From NCBI GenBank assembly GCA_010015655.1, contig ML976675.1, forward strand, positions 310,001 through 374,000: DNA of 64,000 bases. Reading direction: 5' to 3'. Shown here one piece after another: positions 21,107 to 32,400 of this stretch. The stretch is from Bimuria novae-zelandiae CBS 107.79. Lineage: Eukaryota; Ascomycota; Dothideomycetes; Pleosporales; Didymosphaeriaceae. Below the pieces are notes generated by a model, which ran no database searches, had not been told where the DNA came from, and saw only the letters and a program-made list of their open reading frames with translations. Numbering within the stretch: position 1 is the first letter of the stretch; every line of letters starts with the position of its first letter. The translations under genes were made by a program, and so were the position numbers.

Positions 21107-23195
21107 CACCCCCTCGCACCTCCCACATGCTGGAGGGGCGATCGCCCCGTATATAAAGCCGTAGACGTACCCGCAAAAGTGGCTATCGCCAGATTTTATA
21201 GTGTTAAGCTTTTTACTTGACGTTTTTCCCGACAAATCGTCTACAAAGATCCACGAGATAGAGCTGCCTTACAAACTCCGTATGTTTCTACTTTAAGAGC
21301 AACTTTGTAAGCCTATCTGCTAGCATCTTGGTTATTAGCACCTATTTTACATAGAGTCGTCCTGCCTCTACTTCTTAACAGATCCACATCTAGTGTATGT
21401 CTACGTGTTTAATGCTTGTTTTTAGGCGGTCTTCCTACTTATTAACAATGCCTACTATCTGCTAGTTATTACATATAATAACCGGCGTCTTATTTAGCTT
21501 AAAACTAATCCCCTTAAAAAAGCGCAACTATTCCTAAAGTTATAATCTAGTAGTTAATAGAGCAAGTAGCTCTATCTTTATTATTAACTTATTAATGGTC
21601 CTTTGCACCGTAGATCTCTAATTAACTAGTAAATTATATAGTAGGAAGAGATAGCCGTGGCTACTCTAGCGCGTCTCTATAACGTCCGCATATAACGCGT
21701 CTAATACTCTATAAAAGACAGGATTAAGGTTACCTCTAGCGAGGATTTTGGTGGCGCCATCGCCGTCGTTACTACTACCCTAGAGAGCGTAGTACTTTGT
21801 TGCTAGGAAATAGACCTACACCTTAAGTGCGTACTATACATGCAACTGCCTAGGATTAGTAAGGTAACATGCCAAAATAATATGCGAGCGCGCAACATCT
21901 GGACGCGTCTAGTAAGTAATATATACTAAGCTACTAACTAATTACTAGTAATACGTTTGTCGTTTAGCATTAGGCTCCTTTATAGAAGCCTACAAGTTAT
22001 TTACGTATTATAGTAATAGAGCCTCCAGCGTCTTGCCCTCTAGCTTTATATTAAATTAATAAGCGACCTTATTAATATACTTATTTTATAATAACTAAAT
22101 CTTGCGCTGCTTCCTGTCTCGAAGTACTCATACGCCTAGGAACTATATAAGTTCTCCTATTATCTTTAAGTTATAGTGTTTAACAAGCTTGCTAGCAATA
22201 CTGTCGAACAAGCGTTAGTTACTATAATAGTAGGCGATTATAATATTATTAACAAAGACAAATAATATAAGGTAATTGTTTATATATAAGCATAGGAACC
22301 CTGGGACACGCTTAAGGCCTAATTTCTTAACTATACAATAGAAATCTTTATACTAGAGTAGTGCTAACTCCTTTAAACTATATAGAGCGCGCAAGACCTC
22401 TAGGAACTCGCTATTATTACTAAAAACGTCTAGGGTCTCTACTAAGAGCTTGCGATTAAGTAGGGCGTTTAAGAAAGCGTTAGGCGCGTTATACTACTAA
22501 AGCTTTAGGTTAAACTTATTAGTAATCGCTAGTAGGGCCTAAAAACTTTATGCTGCCAGCGTTGCTGCGTAAGTGTTTTTATACTACTCCTTAAGGTCTC
22601 CTTGTATAATAAGCCGCGCCTTAAACTTGTAAAGATAGCCATCCTTATTAAACTTATAATTAAATACCTAAATAAGCGAGAGTACCTTAATACCTTACTT
22701 AGCCACTATCTTTCTAGTTATCTTTGTCTTACAGAAACAGCCCTTGTCCCACACCTAGCAATACTCTTATTAAACGGCCTCCATAAACTACTTGCCAAAT
22801 TAGTAATACTTTAGCTAGTGTATAGACTTTAGTTTAGGCAGTAATTAGCTCCTGTAAAGTTACTAGTTATTAAGAAAGCTAGATCTACTATTTTAGCCTT
22901 ACTTAACGTTTATTAAAGTTATAAAAGTATAGAGATATTCGTTAACGCGCCTAGCGCTAAAAATCGCTATATATAACTAAGGATTATTACAGTTTGTTAG
23001 CCTACGCTTACGCCTGCCTAAAACGATATTTTCCTTTAAAAAATTAAAGTTTTAACGCTAAGGTGCATTATTCGTATGCCTGTTAGGCATATAGTCTAGT
23101 ATTTTAGTCGTAGAATAGTTTATAACTAGTTACTAGGTAGGTAAAGGCGGTGTTAAGTGCGTGTTAAAAAATTAAGTGTCTTTATTTTTTTGTAC
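21107..23195 (-). pseudogene. Copia 3' part: reverse transcriptase and RNase H, RIP-mutated
   Basis: Apart from about 80 normal bases next to the LTR, the segment is extremely TA-rich and full of stops in all frames. On the minus strand at 22080-22160 the frame YNLKIIGELI*FLGV*VLRD then RDRKQRKI*LL survives. It corresponds to the end of a Copia reverse transcriptase, where the family has Trp at the TAG positions and Arg at the TGA. RNase H should lie further left but is too degraded to delimit. Confidence 0.75.
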
Positions 23196-23200
23196 TAAGA
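23196..23200. repeat. Target-site duplication TAAGA, left copy of the Gypsy insertion
   Basis: TAAGA directly precedes the Gypsy 5' LTR, and TAAGA directly follows the 3' LTR at 34182-34186. Confidence 0.9.
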
Positions 23201-23677
23201 TGTTAGGATCTGTATTTAGCATCACCAGGCTAACATTCTGAGACGGCCAAGGTCTTATGGGAGCCAATGGTGGCACAGCAATGGGCAAGTCACGTGACTG
23301 CTTAAAGCGCTTGAAGCGAGCAAGTCAAGCAGGTGCAGGAAGCCAAGGCTGTGCTCGCTCCGCTTGAGTCAAGCAAGTCGAGCATATGCAGAAAGCCAAG
23401 GCTGCGCTTGACATGCTCGAAGCGAGCAAGTCGAGCATGCTAAGTATATAGGAATATAAGGATAGACTCTTCCACCTCGTGTTTAACCTATTTATTAATC
23501 TATCGTTTGGATTTACTTAGGCTCTTGTTAATTTAATTATAACGCACCTTATTTTAATACTAATACCCTATTAATAAGCATAAGCTATTAATATACTCTT
23601 TCTTATCTTTAATATTACTCCTACTAGAGAACTAACCTTAACCCTATTTTAGACTAGCTACCTGTAGGGACTTAATA
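23201..23677 (+). repeat. Gypsy 5' LTR
   Basis: This is 477 bp, equal in length to the 3' LTR. All differences I noted between the two are transitions, as expected from independent RIP. It contains a CACGTGAC palindrome and degenerate repeats built on GCGAGCAAGTCGAGCA. Confidence 0.92.
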
Positions 23678-25080
23678 TCTTGAACACCCCTAACATAAGC
23701 GAATACGAGACCCTTTCTAATACACTAGATATTATTCTAGGGAACACTCTAGATAATAACAATAACGATGCTACTATTACCTATATTAAGGGAAGCCTTT
23801 ACGCCAAACCTAATCTCTTTTATAAAGACCGCAAGCATACAGAACTATAGATCTTATAGCTTAACCTCTACTTCTATAGAATAAAGAAGGAATAGAATAA
23901 AGCTAATAAAACCATTTTTACGGCATCCTACATAAAAAGACCAGCCCTTACATAGATTCGACCATATCTTAACCAATACCTGGCCAAAGAAAACTCAGAG
24001 AGAGATGCTATTAATAAAATTATAAAAGACTATAACAAGTTCTGTAAGAAAGTTAAATAGTACTTTAGAGTAGCTAATTAGGAGGCTATCGCCGAAAGAG
24101 CTATTTAGTAACTTAAGCAAGTCCGCTTAGCTACTAAATACAACTCTAAATTCCGCAGACACGCTAATTAAATCTATTAGAATAAAGTAACTCTTATAAC
24201 TATATACTATCGAGGACTTAAGCCTAACCTACGCGAAGAACTACTGCGTAGTAGAGTAAAGATAGATACACTAGAAGCATTATTAAAGGAAGCCATTAAG
24301 ATTAATAAGGAATAGTACGAACTAAAACGCGATATACGATAGAACTAGTTAAGATAATAAGGCTATAGACTACCCTTAAGCTACGATAATTATCGCAATT
24401 AACAAACTCCTAGGCTAAGACAAGATAACTACGGACCTCAGCTAATGGAAGGAATCTAGTACTATAACCAAATTAATGCAATCGGGAAAGGAATAGGAAA
24501 GTCTCCAGGCTATCGCAAGAAGCCTAACCAAAGACGTATCTCAGATAGAACCCAACGACAACAGGGGACCGAGGCACGCACTTGTTTTACATATGGCAAA
24601 CTAGGCCACATAGCCAGGAACTACAGATCTAAGAACAAGGTTATTAGATAGTTAAATATACTAACCGTCGAAGACGCGGACGCGACTGACGAAGAATAGT
24701 AAGTTATTAATACTATTAAGTAACTTAATATCTAAGATAGGGACTTAGAGCAAACGGACTTGCCTAACTCTTAGCTATACGAGGATGCAGAAGAAGGATT
24801 AGAGGTAGAGTAAGAGGAGCTAAAGAAACGCGCCCTTATACTGTATCTAAATGCAAGAAGACTTACGGATAAGGAAAAATATAATATATTCTAATTCTTA
24901 AATTAATATTAACTACGTGAAACTAATTTTAGATTTATAGTAATTAAGCTAAATGTAGTACGCACCTAACTAATTAGCCTAGTAATATAAAAATTTGTAG
25001 ACTATAGTTATAAACACTAGGACCTAAAGAAGAAATACCCCGTTAAAAATCTTGGCTACAGACTAATATACGACCTAGAC
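23678..25080 (+). pseudogene. Gypsy gag remnant with mutated zinc knuckle
   Basis: Frames are broken by many TAG and TAA stops. At about 24571-24640 a CX2CX4HX4C knuckle is still legible as TCFTYGKLGHIARNYRS. The second and fourth Cys are now Tyr, consistent with TGT or TGC to TAT/TAC changes. The charged sequence upstream is typical of gag. Confidence 0.75.
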
Positions 25081-25082
25081 TA

Positions 25083-25124
25083 CCGTGCCCGACGGGCTCG
25101 TGCACCGCGCGGGCTCGTGCACCA
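25083..25124. repeat. Left terminal inverted repeat of pogo copy 1
   Basis: The repeat is perfectly inverted at 27161-27202. It contains the 13-bp word GGGCTCGTGCACC twice, four bases apart. Confidence 0.95.
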
Positions 25125-25235
25125 ACACTAACATGCTTACCACCACAAAGATGAGGTTATTGTGAGCGCTATAAAAGCGATTATCGCGAGATTTTTTGTT
25201 ATAATTACTCCGTAGAGGCGTACGAATAAGTTATA

Positions 25236-25514
25236 CTATCTAAGTTTTTGTAAGAGAGTAATTGCGCGACCGCGAGAGCTAACTTTAGGTGGAGGTGCTG
25301 GTGCAGCTTCTAGGGACGACGGATAAGCTGCAGCACTGCCCTTAGCTCGTTTTGGCTTGCGCTTTGCTGGAGGTGCTTTTAAAGCTTTGCGCTTGCCTCT
25401 TTGGGTAATTATAGAGGCCTGCCTAGTGTTTTGAGCAGCTTTTCTGGCATCCCAGGCAGCCACCTGTTCGGCCTTCATCTGATCTCGCACCTCCTTGGCT
25501 CTCTCTCTCGCCAC
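25236..25514 (-). pseudogene. C-terminal tail of a Fot1-like transposase
   Basis: Ninety-two codons remain open and encode a basic, Ala-rich tail. Upstream sequence in the same orientation (EQEKEERRVARERAKEV, reading from about 25555) continues the character, but stops soon break it. It is a fragment of the copy 1 transposase, not a functional gene. Confidence 0.65.
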
Positions 25515-27160
25515 ACGACGCTCCTCCTTCTCTTGCTCCTTGAGGAGCTTGGCAGTAGCTTAAAGCTCCTTTCTGTTTAACTTTGCTAGTCTCTCTTGCT
25601 CCTCTTGGTGTTGCTTTTCTGCCTCACGCTCACGTGCTCGCTCGAACTTAGAGGGCGACTAGAAAGTAGCACTACCGTAGTACTCCTCCTCGCGCTACAA
25701 ATTAAGAGGCTTACTAGCGTTCTTACGCTGCTTCTTAGTAGTAAGAGCATCCCTTAGGCCGCTGTTCTTATAGTGTAGTAGCTCGTTTTAAACCTAAAGT
25801 TAGTGTAGCGTTTGGGAGAGCTTCTGCGAGGTCTCCACCGAGGTATCCTTTACTGCAGCACGTATGAGACGCTCTATCTACCTCTAGTCCTTAGGCAAAA
25901 GGGCTAAGAGCCATGCCTCACTCTTATTATTGTCCTATTTGCGGAAACGCTTAAGTACGACGTCAGCCTTCATAGGGGCTATACTAGTGGCTTTAAACGC
26001 CTTAAGGACGAGTTTTATTGTAAACGTAGACTCTTAAGCACCCTAGAATAGCAGGAAAAAGTCTCCCTTTTAGATAGCTAGCAACCCCTACGTTTTAAAG
26101 AGGTAATTAGTAAGCTTAGCGGAGTAGTTGCTACTAAGAGGTTTAAAGCAAACTATATTAAGAGGCTACAGTATATAGGTTAAGTAAGAGGGAAACATGG
26201 CTAGCAGTATTTTATAAGCCTTGTAGTATTTAATAAAGTCTATTAAGAGGTAGCTGCTATAGCTATTAAGTATAAGGAGGTGCTAAGCTTGGCTAAGGCG
26301 TGCTTTTTACTTTATTTCGCGGTCGAAAACCTGCTCTAACTAGGCTAATCTAATATTATTATTCGTCTATCCTGTTAGTAAGGAGCTTATAAACACACTA
26401 TGCTTTCCTGCTTTAATTTAAGCTACCTATAAGGCTTAAAGTGTGCAGTTAGCTAACGAGTATATAAGAGCTAGCGATAAAACACTCCTATCTGCTCTAA
26501 TAGTTGCTATAACTATTACCTACTCTTAAGAGCTATCTTAAAGCGCTATTCAGACCTTCTTTTCCTCCTATTAAAGCTGACTAAACACCCGTTTTAAGCG
26601 TCCTGTAATACCAATTATAAAGCCCTTTTTATCTATATTATAGGTATTACAAGGCTCTACCTTATACTAAATAATCTTATAATGCAGGAGGTTAAAGTAC
26701 AACTTGTACTTACGTTATAAGTTAGCTTAGTAGCGTATAACGTCCATGCTAGCGCTCTATTTAGAGATAAGATAGTTATAGTTATGGTTAATAAAACGCG
26801 AAACCTAGCCCTCTCCGACATGCTTTTTCGATATATTAGACGCGAAATTTTGTATCATAGCTCTCGTAGGAGGTAGCCCACGAGCTATAAGCCCTCTAAT
26901 ATACTCTACGAGTCCCTCCTCTTATTATGGGCTGAGTAGTTGTTGCGCAGCGTACCTGGCTGCCCGAGGGCCTATCTGGTAGTTCCACCTTCGGCTAAGT
27001 GTTAAATGCGATACACTATATTTTTTCGCGATACCCTAGATGCTAAAATTATCGCCAGCTTCACGTAATTCCAAATCTGCAATCGCCTTATTAATTAGTG
27101 CTATGGTGGTGTAGTTATCGCGTGTTGAAAAAGTCGAGATGGACGCGTTGTTTGGTGGGG

Positions 27161-27202
27161 TGGTGCACGAGCCCGCGCGGTGCACGAGCCCGTCGGGCAC
27201 GG
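27161..27202. repeat. Right terminal inverted repeat of pogo copy 1
   Basis: This is the exact reverse complement of 25083-25124, followed by the TA duplication. Confidence 0.95.
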
Positions 27203-27204
27203 TA

Positions 27205-27362
27205 CCGAAATCCCAATCACGGAATCCTTAGATAGAGATTCTGTACCGCCGACGCATGCAATACGCATCTCTACGCTAAATAGTGTGGATACTTCCCACG
27301 ACTGCAGAAACGATGCAGATGGGAATAGTTCGATTACCTAATCGCCAAATGCGATAAGCACC
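27205..27362. other. 158-bp spacer with near-normal base composition between the two pogo elements
   Basis: The spacer has balanced composition with many CpA and TpG dinucleotides, unlike the surrounding RIP-mutated Gypsy sequence. No coding match is evident. It is either Gypsy sequence that escaped RIP or a remnant of another insertion. Confidence 0.5.
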
Positions 27363-27364
27363 TA

Positions 27365-27414
27365 ACGTGTCTGTGCGCGTGCCGAGCCACTTCGCGTAAC
27401 GAGCCACCCAACAC
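27365..27414. repeat. Left terminal inverted repeat of pogo copy 2
   Basis: Fifty bases, inverted at 29364-29413 with two transition mismatches. Confidence 0.92.
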
Positions 27415-27463
27415 CTAAAGACTGAATGACTCACTAACTTTGACGCGTCGTAACTCCACCAAT

Positions 27464-29259
27464 ATGGGGGCAATTGAAGATGCGATTAAAGCTATTCAAT
27501 CTTTAGATCCAGGAGAAAAANNNNNNNNNNNNNNNNNNNNNNNNNNNNNNNNNNNNNNNNNNNNNNNNNNNNNNNNNNNNNNNNNNNNNNNNNNNNNNNN
27601 NNNNNNNNNNNNNNNNNNNNNNNNNNNNNNNNNNNNNNNNNNNNNNNNNNNNNNNNNNNNNNNNNNNNNNNNNNNNNNNNNNNNNNNNNNNNNNNNNNNN
27701 NNNNNNNNNNNNNNNNNNNNNNNNNNNNNNNNNNNNNNNNNNNNNNNNNNNNNNNNNNNNNNNNNNNNNNNNNNNNNNNNNNNNNNNNNNNNNNNNNNNN
27801 NNNNNNNNNNNNNNNNNNNNNNNNNNNNNNNNNNNNNNNNNNNNNNNNNNNNNNNNNNNNNNNNNNNNNNNNNNNNNNNNNNNNNNNNNNNNNNNNNNNN
27901 NNNNNNNNNNNNNNNNNNNNNNNNNNNNNNNNNNNNNNNNNNNNNNNNNNNNNNNNNNNNNNNNNNNNNNNNNNNNNNNNNNNNNNNNNNNNNNNNNNNN
28001 NNNNNNNNNNNNNNNNNNNNAGCTCTGCCGCCAAGCCTTATTTATAAGGCCGCCAACAAGGGCATCCAATCAAGCTGGGTAGAGGATATTAAGGCAGGAG
28101 AACATGAAGTCTTTATCACCTTATTATCCTCTAGCTAGACGAATAACAATATCGGGCTTGCCTAGCTTAAGCAGGTGTTCGATCGCTGTACAAAAGAAAA
28201 GACTCGACGATTACATCGTCTTTTAATTATAGACGGCCACGGATCTCATGTCACTATAGACTTTATTAACTATTATAATAAGTATAGGATCCTGCTTACT
28301 ATCCTGCCTCCTTACTTAACTTATACGCTTTAGCCACTTAACGTTACGATGTTTAAGCCTCTATTAACAGCATACTTAGCAGAGCTATTACGATACCTTT
28401 ATAGAAGCTAAGGCCTAGCTTCTATTACTAAAGACGACTTCTTCCCCTTATTCTAGAATGCGTGGAAGGCCTCCTTTAAGAAATCAACTATCCTTAGCTC
28501 TTTTAAAGCCACAGGCATATCGCCACCTGATCCTAATCCTATCCTAGATAGGTTCGCCCAGGATCAAGAATCAGGCGATAACTCCTTATTAGGGCTTAGC
28601 GATCATGACTGGAGAAAGATGGATAGGCTTATACAATTAGCAGTGAAGGATTAGGGTAGTTAAGATACAAAGAAGCTTCGTCAATCGCTCCACTACTTAT
28701 CTATCTAAAATGAGCTACTTAAGCATAAGATAGATAAGATTAAGCAGGCACTATCTATTAAGGAGAAGCGCAGAAAGAAGGGCAAGACTCTAGATCTCTA
28801 ATAGCGCTAGGAGTATTAGAGTAGGGCTATCTTATAGTTACTAAGGAAGGTGAGGGAGGCACGTGTTTGTTAATCTATTAAAGAATAAGAGGATAAGTAG
28901 TAGTAGCTTTAAAAAGCAAAGATAGCAGAGCTAAAGAAGGCAGCTAAGCTATATAAGGAGAAAATGCAGCAGGAAAAGCGTAATACATAAGAGGCAGCTA
29001 AGAAGGCGAAGGAGAAGGAGAGGGCTAAAAAGGCAGCTTAGCGCGCTGCCCAGAAGTCTGCCCGCGACGCAGAAAAAGCTCTACAACTATCCCAAAGGTG
29101 TAAGAGAAAGGCTTCTCAGCTATCTACACAGAGCAGAAAGCGTCCAAAACGTGTTGTTAATACTACAGATGTTGGGGAGGCCTTAGAGGGCGCATTTGCT
29201 GCCCTAAGCAAATCTACACGCAGCGGCCGCGACGTCAAGCTTCTAGATAGATTTAAGTA
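27464..29259 (+). pseudogene. Fot1/pogo-type DDE transposase, RIP-mutated and interrupted by an N gap
   Basis: The start MGAIEDAIKAIQSLDPGEK at 27464 is typical of Fot1 transposases. After the N gap the frame reads ALPPSLIYKAANKGIQSSW, then a TAG, GLA*LKQVFDRCTKEK, and the catalytic-core block RLLIIDGHGSHVTIDFINYY. LTILPPYLTYTL*PLNVTMF follows, matching the family LPPHxxHxLQPLDVxxF. The second catalytic Asp lies in IDGHGSH. A long basic coiled tail (KEKMQQEKRN, AAKKAKEKERAKKAA) ends near RVVNTTDVGEAL at about 29170. About a dozen in-frame stops, nearly all TAG at expected Trp or Gln codons, show inactivation by RIP. Confidence 0.85.
27521..28020. other. Assembly gap (500 N)
   Basis: A run of exactly 500 N, a common placeholder length, replaces the middle of the copy 2 transposase. 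The true distance is unknown. Confidence 0.99.
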
Positions 29260-29363
29260 GTGCAAATTAATCGCAGCTATCGATTAACTACCCTAGTAGA
29301 AAATCTTATAATAATATTATTTATAGGTGGTTCTGCAGCCTCATTCTTGCATGAGCTGTTATA

Positions 29364-29413
29364 GTGTTGGGTGGCTCGTCACGCGAAGTGGCTCGGCACG
29401 CGCACGGACACGT
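29364..29413. repeat. Right terminal inverted repeat of pogo copy 2
   Basis: Reverse complement of 27365-27414 with two transitions; followed by TA. Confidence 0.92.
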
Positions 29414-29415
29414 TA

Positions 29416-32400
29416 TAGGATAAGCGAGAAGCAAAGTACTTCCTATATCTTAGTAAAGCTTAGAACCTTACCTACACTATATTAATTAACAACGAATGTA
29501 TGTTAAAGATTTAGCAAACGTGCCTACACCCGGACTGTGTAGCGTATAGATAGGATAAAGCACTCTTTAGATTTAGACCTAGTGACTATCACGGAGAACT
29601 AGTGCGCATGGACCAATAAGAAGGAAGGAGCTACGGTGAAGCAACCTAAATAATAGCACGATACTGCCAACCACGGGATAAGAATGGCAATCTTCAGCCT
29701 ACTAAGCTATCTACTAAGGAAGTGTCTTTTTTAGACTTAGGCTTAAGCGAGAAGACGCCTTTAAGGAATTAAATGCTATAAATAGTTAAGCATTAATTAA
29801 GCTACTAATATGGCTTAATAGAATATAGATAAAGGCTATGCTAGATTTAGGAGCATAATAAAGCTACATCTCTTAGAAAGCACTTAGTAGAGCAGGACTC
29901 TCTACGCGTAAGAAAGAAGACGCTTATGTTATCTATGTCGCGAATGGACACCTGATGCCAGGCACGCTACGAATTAAGTACAAGGTTAAGATAATACTTA
30001 AGATCTATAGATACAAGGAAACGACTACCCTTAATATTCTTAAAGAAGCTAGTTACGATGTGATACTAGGACTACCCTAGTTAAGGAAACATAACCCTAT
30101 AATTAATTAAGGAAAGAGAACGCTATCCTTTAAGCGCTATAACTATACTTTGTAAGCAAAGCCTACGCATTAGCAGAATTTAATAGTAGATAAAAGAGCT
30201 ATTAATAATATAGTTTCGCAAATAAGATTTAAGATCGAATCACCCTTAGTAGACGCTAGCAGGAACCACCAGGTCACAAAGCGCAAGGAAGTGGACAAGC
30301 TAATTCCTGCAAAGGAAAGAGGGCAACGCACAATCTACGAAATCCCTAAATAGTTTATAGAATAGAGCTATCTGTTTCGAGAAGAGGAAGGAAAAGCAAA
30401 TCTACCTAAGCACTAACCTTAGGATTATAAAATTAACCTAGAAGAAGGGAAGACGCCACCCTTTAGACTACTATACGCGAAATTAGGCAAAGAACTCTAA
30501 GAAGAAAAGGAATTTATTAAGAAGAATTTAGCAAAAGAATATATACGACCATTAAAGTCACTAGCGGCAAGCCTATTTATATTTATACCTAAGAAGAGCG
30601 GCGAATTGCGACCCTGCGTAGACTATTAAAAGCTTAACGACATGATAATAAAGAATTAATACCCGTTACTAAACATTAGAGAACTACGAGATAGGCTAGC
30701 ACGAGCAAAGATATTTACCTTACTAGACCTACGCGATAGATACCACCTTATACAAATTAAGGAAGGTAAAGAATAGAAAATAGCATTTAAATCTAGATAC
30801 GGACTATTTAAGTACACTGTTATGCTATTTAGACTTATAAACGCACTAGCTACATTCCAGGCGCTTATTAATAACGTCTTATAATACTACCTTAACATCT
30901 TTATTATTATATACATAGATAACATTCTGATCTACTTAGAAAACATAAACGACCACGTGGAACATGTTAAGATAGTACTTAAAAAACTTAATAAGTTACA
31001 CCTATAACTAAAACTAGAAAAGTGTAAGTTCTTCTAAATAGAACTTAAATTCCTCGGACATATTATCAACACTAAAGGAATTAAGGTAAGCCCTGACAAA
31101 ATTAAATATATTAAGGACTAGCCACGACCACAATTAGCTAAGAACATCCAAGAATTCTTAGGATTCTGTAAATTTAATTAATAATTAATTAAAGACTACG
31201 CAAAGATCACGATACCACTTATAAACCTTACTAAGAAAGATATACCCTTTAAATGGATAATAGAATGCGAAGAAGCATTCCAAGCACTACAACAAGTATG
31301 TATTAGTCCACTAGTACTAATGCACTTCTAAGACAATAGGCCACTAAGGATTAAAACAGACGCAAGCGATCTAGCACTAGGAGCATGTGCAAAGTAAGAG
31401 AAGGATAGGCATTAGCATCTAATTGCATACTACTTATGCAAACTTAACAACGCGGAATTAAGATACGATATACACGGCAAAGAACTATACGCGATCGTTA
31501 GAGTATTAAAGTATTAAAGGATCTACGCACATAGTTACTTAGACCTTATAATCTTTATAAACTATAAAAATCTCTTATAATTCACGACAACTAAGGAATT
31601 AACACCACGTTAAGCGAGATAGTTAGAAATAATAGGACAGTATAAATTCAAGATTGTGTACACCCTAGGTAAGGAAAATAGACAAGCAGACGCTCTAAGC
31701 AGGCGTAGCGATCTTGTAGGAGATAAGATCAAGACCTACTCTACCATCCTATAGCAGAATAAAGACAGATCCCTTAGACTAGTAGCGGAACTTAATTAAA
31801 TCTTCGTAACGACACGAGAGGTACCCGCGAACCAACAGACTAAGATTATCTAATAATACCACGACAACCCTGTGTACGGACACCTAGGAGTTAAGAAAAT
31901 AATAGAACTTATCTAACGCAACTATATCTTTAAAGGAATTAAAGAAGTAGTAACCTAGTATATTTACAAATACGCAGAATGCTAACGAAACAAGCACGCA
32001 ACATATCTTAAATATGGCGAAATACAAGCAATCCAGATACTAATAGCACTATAGGAAGACATTATTATAGACTTTATAACAGGACTACTCGGATTAAAGG
32101 ACCTAGTAATAGGAATAAAGTATAATTCTATATTAGTAATCGTTTGCTAATTTACTAAATACGTAGAACTACTACCATGCTAGAAGACAACTACGGCTAA
32201 GGAACTCGCATTTCTTATCCTAGACTGCCTTATACGACACTACGGCATACTAAAGACAATTATTAGCAATTAAGACAAGCTCTTCACCTTAAATTACTAG
32301 ACAACGCTTATAGCACTTATTAGAATAAAACGAAAGCTATTAATAGCTTATCATCCACAAACGGACGGACAAACAGAACGTACGAATTAGACAATTAAAA

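Larger units (their letters stand above)
25083..27202 (-). mobile_element. pogo/Fot1-like DNA transposon, copy 1
   Basis: This 2,120-bp element has perfect 42-bp terminal inverted repeats (25083-25124 and 27161-27202, beginning CCGTGCCCGACGGG). It is flanked by TA at 25081-25082 and 27203-27204, the target duplication of Tc1/mariner-pogo elements. On the minus strand a 92-codon basic, Ala/Lys/Arg-rich stretch (25514-25236, with AWDARKAAQNTRQASI and RGKRKALKAPPAKRKPKRAK) resembles the C-terminal tail of Fot1-type transposases. The rest (about 25560-27100) is RIP-degraded with no intact frame, so the superfamily call rests on the TA duplication, size and tail. Confidence 0.82.
27365..29413 (+). 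mobile_element. pogo/Fot1-like DNA transposon, copy 2
   Basis: The element is 2,049 bp including 500 N. Its 50-bp terminal inverted repeats (27365-27414 and 29364-29413, starting ACGTGTC) differ at two positions, both transitions. TA duplications lie at 27363-27364 and 29414-29415. The repeats differ from those of copy 1, so this is a different family. The + strand encodes a DDE_1-type transposase (see its entry). Confidence 0.88.

Noticed and set aside
27440..28138. 232-codon frame across the N gap as one intact protein
   Set aside because: Undetermined bases cannot contain stops, so continuity is artificial. The part outside the gap belongs to the RIPed pogo transposase from 27464.
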